Of a stretch of DNA of 64,000 nt, positions 52,764-60,856 are shown piece after piece. The notes under the pieces are model-generated. The model was not told the origin of the DNA, made no database searches, and saw only the letters and a program-made list of their open reading frames with translations. Position numbers and translations under genes: made by a program. The stretch's first letter is position 1, and each line of letters opens with the position of its first letter. Origin of the DNA: Microglena sp. YARC (taxonomy: Eukaryota; Chlorophyta; Chlorophyceae; Chlamydomonadales; Chlamydomonadaceae); the NCBI GenBank assembly GCA_022414725.1, contig CM039462.1, forward strand, positions 49,949,876-50,013,875. Reading direction: 5' to 3'.

Positions 52764-54137
52764 TCAATCAAATGCGAAACCCATAGAAGCGTAGAAACGT
52801 TGCCGCTTACGCGACTGACCCACAAAAATACCCGCAAAAGTGTCCACGACGTCTATCACAAGCGGATTATTAGTAGTATCAGCAGCATCAGGTCGGAAAC
52901 GAGTGATGCGACCGCAACTTTGAACAACATCCGTCTTTGGGGATGCAAAGACAAGCGTGTCCAGCTCAGGGATGTCCACGCCCTCGGCAGCATAGGGGAA
53001 AGTGGCGCAAATCACCCGGCGTGACGCGGACGCCTTCAATTCAGAAGGCTTCATGCCACCCCAGTAGAAACCAACCGCGATCCCCTTTGCAACCAGCAGG
53101 TCGTGCACATGCTGAAGCTGAGACTTTCGATCAGACAACACCAGCACACGCCGATCCGGGGCACTCGCCAACACGTCGGATATGAGCTCCACCACGAAGG
53201 CCGTGCGAGGCTCGAAATCGCACACGTTGGTTATCATGCGAGAAATGCAAGGGGCTGCCTTCATTCGCCCGTCCGCGACGCGCCTGTGGATCACCTCCTC
53301 ACGCGCGTACTCCCTAGCATCCGAAGAAAACCGAACCACGCGAACACGGACAACCCTGTCATTGCTCGATACCGAATCATCAAATTGAAGAAGAGGCACC
53401 GGTGGACCCAGGTGGTACACGATCGCCCGGGCCATCCCGTCCTTCCGGTCAGGCGTGGCAGAAAGCCCAAGGGAGTACCGGAACGTCGTCTTAAAAAGGG
53501 CAGCATAAGACTTCATGCTAAGACTTTGCAGACTCGCAAGCACGACGTCGCGACCATGTGTATCAGTTACCCCGGCCTTCACCAGGCCCACCGACGCGTA
53601 GGGCATGAACTGCTCAATCCGCTCACGCCACTGGGAAAGCAAGAACTCCTTGTGAACTACGATTAACGTCTTGCACGCTAGCTCAGAGGCTATCTTCAGA
53701 GCTACGACAGTTTTTCCACCACCACAAGGCAACGTGATGATGCCGCCAGCCACCTTGGGGTCGCGGGCACGCTCAAGGAAGGAAGAAACCACGGACTCCT
53801 GAACTGGACGCAACTGCCCGATAAACGCTACCCGGCCACCACCACCAGCAGCATCGTCACAATGGAAATAGTCGGCGGAGTTGGAGAGGTCCGGGACACC
53901 GAACCGCTCAAGACCGTAGTATTTCGGAAGAATCAACTCAGTATATGAAGAACGGAACAAAGGGAACCGAACAGGGGCACCCGCAAATAATTCCTGCCCG
54001 AAGGGCTGCAATGGAGTCATTGTGAGATCCTCCCTAATATGTGATATCTCGGCATCCGGAATCGCATCCAACGGAACATGGTACCCATCGACACGCAAGG
54101 AAGTACCAACTAATGTACGATGCATAAAGTTAGACAT
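52764..54137 (-). CDS. A18-type transcript-release helicase, motif II missing (457 aa)
   Basis: ATG at 54137. Superfamily 2 helicase related to poxvirus A18 and its giant virus homologues: motif I LPCGGGKTVVAL (about residue 143), Ia VVHKEFLLSQW, motif III LGLSATPDRKDG, motif VI QSCGRITRFRP, and the family end with DVVDTF...RKRQRFYASMGF. Between SLQSLSMKSY and ALFKTTF the roughly 20-30 residues that normally hold the DEAD/H box (motif II, Walker B) are absent, in frame. A18 helicases release transcripts and act in DNA metabolism; without motif II ATP hydrolysis should fail. Intact otherwise. Confidence 0.85.
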   Translation of the reverse strand: MSNFMHRTLVGTSLRVDGYHVPLDAIPDAEISHIREDLTMTPLQPFGQELFAGAPVRFPLFRSSYTELILPKYYGLERFGVPDLSNSADYFHCDDAAGGGGRVAFIGQLRPVQESVVSSFLERARDPKVAGGIITLPCGGGKTVVALKIASELACKTLIVVHKEFLLSQWRERIEQFMPYASVGLVKAGVTDTHGRDVVLASLQSLSMKSYAALFKTTFRYSLGLSATPDRKDGMARAIVYHLGPPVPLLQFDDSVSSNDRVVRVRVVRFSSDAREYAREEVIHRRVADGRMKAAPCISRMITNVCDFEPRTAFVVELISDVLASAPDRRVLVLSDRKSQLQHVHDLLVAKGIAVGFYWGGMKPSELKASASRRVICATFPYAAEGVDIPELDTLVFASPKTDVVQSCGRITRFRPDAADTTNNPLVIDVVDTFAGIFVGQSRKRQRFYASMGFAFD

Positions 54138-54236
54138 TATATGTTAGATATTTGATAATAGCTTTACACTCAAGAAGAAGTATTATCAGAATCAGATGTG
54201 TGTAAGTAGGACACAACTTAGTCGGGTCTGGGGACG

Positions 54237-54473
54237 ATGTCAATCTCGAGTCCGCCGTTCAATGCGTTTAGCGACCGTTTCAAGGGGCGAGTTGCCGTCA
54301 TTGACGAATTCCGTACCACCAAGATCTGGCACAAGGGCGGAGCCACCGTCCTCCAGAGTGTACAAGAGGAGTTTGGGGGACTCGGGATATTATGTAACAT
54401 AATTCCCTTGTCCGAGTGTATTTTCGGAAAGCAAACGAGGCAACTGTTGCAACCTCCGACCCCTTTATTTTAG
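54237..54473 (+). CDS. Hypothetical protein (78 aa)
   Basis: ATG at 54237, divergent from the helicase gene, with an AT-rich region between. No motif recognised. The opposite strand is also open in part (54218-54400), so the call is modest. Confidence 0.4.
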   Translation: MSISSPPFNAFSDRFKGRVAVIDEFRTTKIWHKGGATVLQSVQEEFGGLGILCNIIPLSECIFGKQTRQLLQPPTPLF

Positions 54474-54526
54474 CAGCTTGTTGACGGTTTCCTACATTTT
54501 TTTTCTTTTTGACAAAAAACTGTACC

Positions 54527-55106
54527 TCATACACCGTCACTTGCAGTACCTCCTCCTCCTCCTCGTTGTACCTCTATTGAAAGTTGTCTGAAATCTTTCA
54601 CAGACAATTCACACAATCTATCGATTTGATCTTTCTTTTTTCCACTTAAAGTAAATCCGCCATGTCTTAGCATATCTTTCAATTCCTCAACAGTCTTCAA
54701 TTCCAAGTATGCCCGTCTTGATGCATTACCAGAAGAAGAAGTAAAACCAGATGTTTTTTTAGTTGAAGTCTTCAATTGGATTTTGGTCGTGGCGTCAAGC
54801 ATGAATTGAGAAGCGAACGCTTCGATATCTTCGACCGTCCTAGATCCCGAGTACTCGTTTACATTTCCGTTTGCGTCCAAAACGCAAATAAAAGGGACGT
54901 AGCCATTGAAGGACTTTGACAATTTGGTCATAAATGCACCCTTTTTCGGTTCTCAAAAGGTCACGGTCGATTTTCAAGATCTTAGACAATGGGAACTTTG
55001 ACTTATATCTCATCTCGAATTCCTCCCACACAGGGTCGAACATGCGACAGTGCATGCAAGAATCTGAATACACGAAAACAATTGTGGGGGGGGTGTTGGA
55101 ATTCAT
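54527..55106 (-). CDS. Thioredoxin-like protein fused to a SAP domain, one frameshift
   Basis: ATG at 55106 (MNSNTPP). Residues about 8-90 form a thioredoxin fold start (TIVFVYSDSCMHCRMF with the CMHC redox pair; KILKIDRDLL). The frame changes at 54938-54946, where one extra base lies in AAAAAGGG; the second frame resumes with a beta strand and helix (YVPFICVLDANGNVNEY) that completes the fold. A C-terminal SAP-like helix pair follows (LKTVEELKDMLRHGGFTLSGKK). Length 580 bases, one more than a multiple of three, agrees with a single insertion. Thioredoxin-like proteins help virion disulphide formation; the SAP fusion suggests a DNA-linked role (inference). Confidence 0.7.
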
Positions 55107-55234
55107 AATTTGTTTAATGTTTATGTAGGTACCATGAAGTAATAAAAAAGAATCTCCGTTGACTGAATCTGCGTGTGCGCGCGTCAGGAGCTCATTTTGA
55201 AAAATACATTCGAAGTACATCATACTTTATTCTG

Positions 55235-55462
55235 ATGGATTTCTTTTGGAACTACAATAACCCTAGACGTGATTATGGTTTAGGGGGGTATCATAATACA
55301 CTTATGAATCGCAATAGTAATAGTAATAACACGCCTCGGATAATATATGAATGTGACACGGTCGAGTACATTGACTTTGACTTTGAATCATGGGGAGGGT
55401 GGAGAGCATGGCGACTGCAAAGGGTTTTCGACGAGGAGATGAATCATGATTATCGCCAATGA
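55235..55462 (+). CDS. Hypothetical protein (75 aa)
   Basis: ATG at 55235. Asn- and Tyr-rich N-terminal half (DFFWNYNNPRRDYG), acidic Trp-rich C-terminal half. Divergent from the thioredoxin-SAP gene. No family recognised. Confidence 0.5.
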   Translation: MDFFWNYNNPRRDYGLGGYHNTLMNRNSNSNNTPRIIYECDTVEYIDFDFESWGGWRAWRLQRVFDEEMNHDYRQ

Positions 55463-55543
55463 TTTTTCTTGGATTGTATTTAAAGTTCTTCTCAAAACAA
55501 GTGTAAAAGAACAGTGTGTTCACCTTCCAACTCCCTCAAAAAC

Positions 55544-56623
55544 ATGACCTTGAACAACGACAATCAAATAGAAAGATACCGGCGCGCGTTTCTCAAAACC
55601 GTTTGTAGTCACGGATACGCAGTCAACGAAGAAGCTGCCACCAAGGATCGATCAACATCACCACAACCACCTAAGAAGTCTCCTTTTGTAGCAGCCTCTG
55701 CCCCGTCGTCGTGTCCTGACGATGTATTGGGGATTTTCCAAGCGCTACGCGAGAAACACCTGAAGTTTGTGAGAAACAACATAACTACTCCTACTACTAC
55801 TCACACTACAGGAAGCCGCCTCAGCAGTAGCAGTATACAACAGAGCAGCCCACAGGAATCTTCCTCCTCTAGAATATTCTTGAACAAGCACACGTTCGCG
55901 ATGTCGATAGCAGAGGGGATCCAACCGGGACTGGAACTGCTACCACTCGAAGATCAAGAGAAGCAAGTGACGCGACTTGTCACGCAAGCAACATTAGGTG
56001 CTGCAGCCGACGCTACCGGTCTGGTGAAGCGTTTCAGAAGAGTGACCGGGCAGCGCGTGCCGTCTGCAGAGGACATGCGATCAGCGTTGTACGACACGGA
56101 CGTACTCTTCCGCGACGACAGACTGACAGATCTTGTGATCTTCCACACGGCGTGCTCACTGGACCTGGCGCTAGTCGTGCTCCGAGGTTGTGATGCACGC
56201 GTCTATCCAGCGGACGCATCTGTGAGAGACCGGGCGCTCCTTTTGCACTTCAATGAGGAGGACGCAAAGTATGTTCTAATGTACCCTACGACCACCTCCA
56301 CATCTGGTTGTTGTTATTATTACAGCCCCCTTTTGGTTGTATTAAAAAGGGTCGCACGCGAGTGCTGCCCGCTATCATCCGCTTCCGACATAGACACAAA
56401 GATAATATCAGGAGAGGAGAAGGCCCGGAACCTCCTCCTGACAAAAGCGACAGAGCTTCGGGCGCTGCTCACTGCGTGCGGCATCGGAGCGAAGCAACTC
56501 GCCGAAATCAGCGGAAATACCGAAGAAGTCAAATCGAAAGGGGCGTTGTTTACGAAGGATGTCATGCGCACTGCACTTGACACATTGTTGCGCAGGGACG
56601 ATGAGGGAAGCGCAAGCCATTGA
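55544..56623 (+). CDS. Hypothetical protein (359 aa)
   Basis: ATG at 55544; the upstream part of the frame begins only with GTG. A Ser/Thr/Pro-rich linker (about residues 35-115) separates a short N-terminal helix from a helical, Leu-rich C-terminal domain (DVLFRDDRLTDLVIFHTACSLDLALVVL). Intact frame and strong codon regularity. No known domain recognised. Confidence 0.6.
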   Translation: MTLNNDNQIERYRRAFLKTVCSHGYAVNEEAATKDRSTSPQPPKKSPFVAASAPSSCPDDVLGIFQALREKHLKFVRNNITTPTTTHTTGSRLSSSSIQQSSPQESSSSRIFLNKHTFAMSIAEGIQPGLELLPLEDQEKQVTRLVTQATLGAAADATGLVKRFRRVTGQRVPSAEDMRSALYDTDVLFRDDRLTDLVIFHTACSLDLALVVLRGCDARVYPADASVRDRALLLHFNEEDAKYVLMYPTTTSTSGCCYYYSPLLVVLKRVARECCPLSSASDIDTKIISGEEKARNLLLTKATELRALLTACGIGAKQLAEISGNTEEVKSKGALFTKDVMRTALDTLLRRDDEGSASH

Positions 56624-56744
56624 AGATATCTACAGTAACCAAATAAACGGTTTAGAATGTGTATAAGGATTTAAGGACTGTAATACTTATAAAGACAAGA
56701 ACAGGTCACAATCAATATTGTAATCACTCCTTCAAAAGATATAT

Positions 56745-57011
56745 ATGTCACCTTTTGTGTCCGATCCAATGGGGTTCATCCAACACATCGACATGTTTTT
56801 AGGAGGGCGCTTGTCACCGGTGGACATCAAACACGAGCTCAAAATGTGTTGGACAGTTATTACATTCGGTATGTTGATGTTGGCTGTCACACATTTTTTT
56901 GGGCGCACATGCAACAAACAAAGAAATTTCCAATACGATCCGACCCCAAGAACGAAAGAATTGTTGCCTCACCCAGACGAGATGTCAAGCACGAAGGGTC
57001 TCAACAGTTGA
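56745..57011 (+). CDS. Small membrane protein (88 aa)
   Basis: ATG at 56745 after an AT-rich leader (AAAAGATATATATG). One hydrophobic segment (about residues 34-50: CWTVITFGMLMLAVTHFF), then a basic and Pro-rich tail. Fits the set of small single-span proteins in this block. Confidence 0.55.
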   Translation: MSPFVSDPMGFIQHIDMFLGGRLSPVDIKHELKMCWTVITFGMLMLAVTHFFGRTCNKQRNFQYDPTPRTKELLPHPDEMSSTKGLNS

Positions 57012-57058
57012 CTCGTTTGCTTTCCGAAAATAAGTAAGTGTATAAGGAATTTGCATGT

Positions 57059-57122
57059 AATGGGCGTTCCTGCCTCCCGACGGATTTTTTTAAAATTTAT
57101 AATCAGGATTTAGAGCCTACGG
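57059..57122. mobile_element. Inverted-repeat element, terminal fragment
   Basis: Begins AATGGGCGTTCCTGCCTCCC and follows the family for about 60 bases (ATAATCAGGATTTAGAGCCT), then ends. No second terminus within 500 bases. It ends 24 bases before the next ATG. Confidence 0.8.
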
Positions 57123-57145
57123 AAAGTTCTTAAGGGTGACCTTGA

Positions 57146-57388
57146 ATGTCAGGGGCTTGTGATCGTAAAAGTCGCATGACCGAAACAAGTCCGCCATTTG
57201 TTGATTCTGCCCACTGCCCCACGTGCACAGACATCATCAACTTCTTGAAGCATCCTACATCTACCACACTGACAAATGCTGACGATGTGCCGTACTATTT
57301 TATTCAACCGTTGGCAGACCAGGGTGTGGTGGGAGAGGCAATTGTTTACATCAAGACTCCCCTGGGAGGGAAGCTACCAGTAGTTTAA
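57146..57388 (+). CDS. Possible small Cys-x2-Cys protein (80 aa)
   Basis: ATG at 57146. Contains AHCPTCTDIINFLK, which resembles the start of a glutaredoxin or thioredoxin helix, and a beta-like GEAIVYIKTPLGGK. Overlaps the convergent gene below by 38 bases and has the element fragment for a promoter region, so expression is uncertain. Confidence 0.4.
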   Translation: MSGACDRKSRMTETSPPFVDSAHCPTCTDIINFLKHPTSTTLTNADDVPYYFIQPLADQGVVGEAIVYIKTPLGGKLPVV

Positions 57389-57698
57389 GTAATCCTTCAT
57401 CAATGTCTTTACCGATCAACAAATGTTTGAAGCGCTGAACCCGCTCTTCTGGACAATACATTGCCAGAAGATGTAGCTGAGGTAGCCCATATGTCGCCCC
57501 TTTGTAGAAGGATACACGATCGTGAACAGGTGTTATCGGCTCAGTATGAGGTTTCATATCATTATTGAATTCTGCGATGGTATTGTTCACAAGTTGAACC
57601 CACTCGCTTGTGTCCATAGTCACGGCGGACCGTGCTGTATCCTCCATTTCATTGCGCCTTGGGTTTACGAAGAAAGTTGACGGATCAAGAGACGACAT
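57351..57698 (-). CDS. Hypothetical protein (115 aa)
   Basis: ATG at 57698, preceded by AAACTGT/AACAACTG and AT-rich DNA. Soluble, with a helical centre (WVQLVNNTIAEFNND). No domain recognised. Intact. Confidence 0.55.
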   Translation of the reverse strand: MSSLDPSTFFVNPRRNEMEDTARSAVTMDTSEWVQLVNNTIAEFNNDMKPHTEPITPVHDRVSFYKGATYGLPQLHLLAMYCPEERVQRFKHLLIGKDIDEGLLKLLVASLPGES

Positions 57699-57866
57699 TT
57701 ACTTTACAGTTGTTCTCAAATTAATTAATAAGGTTACAACGAAAAGGGTATGGTGAGTCTCATGATCGAAATTCTTGCCCAAGTACCTGCTCTGGGTGTA
57801 ACCCCAGGGGGAGCAGATAAGCTGCGAGCTTTCCGACATCAACTCCAAACTTGTTTTCTACTCTTG

Positions 57867-57927
57867 TCGTGTGTGGTGTACCGTACACTCCAGAAAGCGG
57901 TTTCATTTTAGTATTCCGTTGAGTGTA
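57867..57927. repeat. Dispersed repeat, partial copy
   Basis: GTACCGTACACTCCAGAAAG followed by CGGTTTCATTTTAGTATTCC is the reverse complement of part of 59117-59165 and shares ATTTTAGTATTCCGTCGACTG with 30846-30868. The 57699-57930 interval has no gene. Confidence 0.7.
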
Positions 57928-57930
57928 TTG

Positions 57931-58437
57931 TTACATGGAAACTACCCACTTGGCAGTTTGGTGGGGCTGTGGAGAACCAGGCGCATTTGCAGCTAGTTGG
58001 AATGCATACGTGGCCTTCAACATCTTCACCCAGTCAGATCCGTGATGGTCATGATACTGACTGAGTTGTAAGATGGTGTATCGACCGGCTAGGGGAATGC
58101 TACACGGGTGAGAGACAGACACGATGACGGCACGAGCTTTCGACTGCAGGGCATTGTGTAACAATTGGCGGCCTTGTACATTAAAAAGATGGATGTCATC
58201 AAATGCTAGCACATTGAAACCGTCAAGTGAAGGTGATTCTGATTCAGACAGTTTACACAACGTTGCCTCTGGTGTATGTAAAGCATGGTACACCTTGTTA
58301 TGTTCTGTCATGACCAATATTAGAGTGGTTGGTGCATGTTGAGCAATAAGTTGAGTGATAGCGTGACTCTTCCCACTTTCCCTGCGCCCTAAAATGTACA
58401 TTACTTGTGGCTTACAAGTTGTCTTTGTGATGCTCAT
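57931..58437 (-). CDS. P-loop ATPase, possibly A32-like packaging ATPase relative (168 aa)
   Basis: ATG at 58437. Walker A GRRESGKS at residues 17-24 preceded by a hydrophobic strand (VMYILG), a Walker-B-like strand ending FDD (about residues 78-81: NVLAFDDIHLF), and a sensor-type VIVSVSHPC. This spacing agrees with the HerA/FtsK-type A32 packaging ATPases of large DNA viruses, which are typically 250 residues or more, so this is a short or divergent relative. Another P-loop family cannot be excluded. Confidence 0.6.
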   Translation of the reverse strand: MSITKTTCKPQVMYILGRRESGKSHAITQLIAQHAPTTLILVMTEHNKVYHALHTPEATLCKLSESESPSLDGFNVLAFDDIHLFNVQGRQLLHNALQSKARAVIVSVSHPCSIPLAGRYTILQLSQYHDHHGSDWVKMLKATYAFQLAANAPGSPQPHQTAKWVVSM

Positions 58438-58645
58438 TTACTCACCTGACTCGGGAATTCGATGCATACAATTCGATGTATAATAAACGACCCTTGTCCA
58501 TCGGTGCACGCGGCTGGCTGTTTGGATGTGCTTGGGAAGTGCATCTGCATCCGCATGACAAAAGGATGCGGCGTCTGCTGCTACCGGTGTCTCACTCGGT
58601 ATCACGCACGCATGCACCATGGATGTCCGTGCCCCTCAGGTAAAC

Positions 58646-59089
58646 TTAAAAAATTTCAAGGGACCGTTGAAAGTTGGCTTCTGGTTGGAATGCGGCGGGG
58701 TTCAACCCTTGAATGTGCTTGATCGCATGTGTCATCGTTATGCCTCTTTCCCACATCAGATAAGCAGCAACAACTGCTGCAGACCGCTGTCTTCCCAACC
58801 GACAATGCACAAGCACGACATTGTTTTGACTTAACACTCCATGCATCACCTCAACAATATGTGGTAGATGGGATGTGAGTTTCGTGACCTCTTTTTGCCT
58901 GCAGTTGTCTTCAACAGCAACCTTAATGTATGTTGTGTTGGGGTTCCTTGGTTTTATGTACGGTGTGTGGTTTGTGCAGTTCACAACAAGCTTGAATTGC
59001 AACGTCTTACAGAGTTGGTGGTTGAGAGCTGCTTCTTGGCCTGATAGGTAAAGATTGTCGCACACCTTGAACAAGTTATCGATATGCAT
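58646..59089 (-). CDS. Dual-specificity protein phosphatase (147 aa)
   Basis: I take the ATG at 59089, since upstream codons are encoded by dispersed repeats. Motifs: DNLYLSGQEAAL at the start, the signature VLVHCRLGRQRSAAVVAAYLM (catalytic Cys and Arg present), and a general-acid region between. Dual-specificity phosphatases remove phosphate from Tyr and Ser/Thr; the poxvirus relative VH1 is packaged in virions and blunts host signalling. The open frame continues upstream to 59413 through the repeats at 59110-59195 and 59358-59445, which would add about 108 residues if used. Confidence 0.85.
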   Translation of the reverse strand: MHIDNLFKVCDNLYLSGQEAALNHQLCKTLQFKLVVNCTNHTPYIKPRNPNTTYIKVAVEDNCRQKEVTKLTSHLPHIVEVMHGVLSQNNVVLVHCRLGRQRSAAVVAAYLMWERGITMTHAIKHIQGLNPAAFQPEANFQRSLEIF

Positions 59090-59109
59090 CGTTATGGTAT
59101 TGAGGTCAG

Positions 59110-59195
59110 GGATACACTCGACGGAATACTTAAATGAAACCGCTTTCTGGAGTGTACGGTACACCTTATGGTGTAACCTTATGGTGTAGCAACCC
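59110..59195. repeat. Dispersed repeat with ACACC...GGTGT palindromes, copy 2
   Basis: Closely matches 5046-5135; the two differ mainly in the middle (TTCTGGAGTGTACGGTACACC against TTCGCGTACAGCACACC). Confidence 0.8.
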
Positions 59196-59357
59196 ACATT
59201 GCAGTGGAACACCATCATGTGTTTTTGTATCCCATCAACAACACGCATCCCTGCAAAATGGAAGCGGTCTCCCTTGACCCAACAGTTCCATGCAGTGAAG
59301 CCTTGCGATTGTGAGAGCAGAGGAGCGGTCCCGGTCCGAGTAAGTGCTGTTTTCTGG

Positions 59358-59445
59358 AGAGAATCGCAGTCCTCGTACCTCTGGGTACCGCTTGATCGAT
59401 TTGTTGTCGACAAGAGAGGGGGCTAAGCCACCCCTCCTGTGTTTT
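59358..59445 (-). repeat. 88-base dispersed repeat, copy 2
   Basis: Reverse complement of 4315-4402. Here it supplies an ATG-less start region of the frame leading into the phosphatase. Confidence 0.8.
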
Positions 59446-59455
59446 GCTTCATCTG

Positions 59456-60013
59456 TCAAGTCGCATTGAGGCACATGCCGTAAGGGGACAGCGTGAACGC
59501 AAAGCGGCCCACGATGTCGTTCAGGATGTCCCTCCTGGACTCTTTGTACTCGCCGCCTAGGTCTGTGGGATTGGGTCCCGAGATGTCGATCCGGGGTCCA
59601 AACAACCTCTGCGAGACGCCCTCGCCCCACCCTTCCGACATCTGGCCAAAGAGCTCGGAGATGAGCGAGACGTCGTCGATCATCTGCTGCGTGACGTTCG
59701 GCTGGTCGACACGGACCTTGAGGGACACGTGCCAAATACCGTCCTTGTCGATTACGATGCCTGGCTTGCCGACCATCTTGGACTTGACAGTCTTGGGCAT
59801 TTTTTGATGCTTGGTAAAGTAAGTACGGATTGGGAGTCCGTTGATAATCAGGTCATCAAAACCAAAGTGGTCCTTGGTGATCATGGTCTTCAGACGCCCA
59901 TGGAGGTCCGCAGTGACCGGGGTGGGGAGGACGAGACCCAGGGTGATTGTCCACGGCTGCTTGAGCTCATCGTTGATGGCCACGGGAAACGTAGCGGTGA
60001 ACGAAAAAGGCAT
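59456..60013 (-). CDS. Hypothetical protein (185 aa)
   Basis: ATG at 60013. Beta-rich N-terminal half (FSFTATFPVAIND...WTITLGLVLPTP), central basic segment (KHQKMPKTVKSK) and a helical acidic C-terminus. No membrane span. Intact and well-formed, but I do not recognise the family. Confidence 0.6.
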   Translation of the reverse strand: MPFSFTATFPVAINDELKQPWTITLGLVLPTPVTADLHGRLKTMITKDHFGFDDLIINGLPIRTYFTKHQKMPKTVKSKMVGKPGIVIDKDGIWHVSLKVRVDQPNVTQQMIDDVSLISELFGQMSEGWGEGVSQRLFGPRIDISGPNPTDLGGEYKESRRDILNDIVGRFAFTLSPYGMCLNAT

Positions 60014-60167
60014 GTGGTTACAGTTTCCGACTGTACATCATGTACATCGCCATTAAAAAAAATGCGGGGGTTAATGTTTATCTCTTCGATCCATTACGAG
60101 GGAGCGAACGAGCTGCACGTCCCCACCGCGAATCGCATCGGAAAGATCATGATCGTCGTTGAGTGTA

Positions 60168-60482
60168 TCACCATCCGCTGAAATCCCCCAATACACGCCG
60201 GCGACCTTCCTGCTTTTTTCCATCGGTCATCAGCGAAGCCAATGTCGACTCTATCGATTTCTTATACGTATTATTTGTACTATTAGTAGGAACGGTGGCA
60301 CCTGCAGAAAGATGCTCGCGCGCCGCTCGGTACTCGGCGATGGAGGCGTCCACCAACGCTGCGCGCGCATCGGACTGCGCCATCTCGAGGGGGGAGGGGA
60401 CGACACGCGAAAAGGAATCACGGAGCGCGAGCTGGTTCTCACGGTACACGCGCACTACTGCTAGAAACTTATTCGACCTCAT
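60168..60482 (-). CDS. Hypothetical protein (104 aa)
   Basis: ATG at 60482. Largely helical, with VVRVYRENQLALRDSF and a conserved-looking run SDARAALVDASIAEYRAAREHL; the YR-rich first helix recalls LYR-type proteins, but this is weak. Gly/Lys/Arg-rich end. Confidence 0.5.
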   Translation of the reverse strand: MRSNKFLAVVRVYRENQLALRDSFSRVVPSPLEMAQSDARAALVDASIAEYRAAREHLSAGATVPTNSTNNTYKKSIESTLASLMTDGKKQEGRRRVLGDFSGW

Positions 60483-60577
60483 CCTCTCTCTCTCTCAGAT
60501 GATGCGGGAAACAATTGAAGGATGAAAAGCAACAACACAACACAACACAACACAATAATCGTTATTACAAACCAAGA

Positions 60578-60823
60578 ATGAATACACCCTCTCTCGCAGA
60601 CCATGTTATCGTTAGAAGGATTGTAGCCACGATCTTCTTTAATATATCCCAAGTTATCGACCTCACTACTGAGCACGATGATCACGTGCTCTCGGAAGGG
60701 GATGTGGTGAAGGATATGGTATTACAGATATTCTCTCGCATCTGCCCCATCGTCGTAAGCGACGACTCGGATGATGAAACGTTACACTCTCTCCCGGACA
60801 CAACAACTCAGGTTGGTGTTTGA
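60578..60823 (+). CDS. Hypothetical acidic protein (81 aa)
   Basis: ATG at 60578 after a CAACACAACACAA leader. The second half is Asp/Ser/Glu-rich (VVSDDSDDETLHSL). The overlapping minus-strand frame could encode a short membrane peptide (IIVLCCVVLLLFIL), so strand choice is not certain. It fits the gap before the fibre gene if that gene ends at 60857. Confidence 0.4.
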   Translation: MNTPSLADHVIVRRIVATIFFNISQVIDLTTEHDDHVLSEGDVVKDMVLQIFSRICPIVVSDDSDDETLHSLPDTTTQVGV

Positions 60824-60856
60824 GGAAAGAGGAAGCGTGTCTAAAAAGATATCTCT

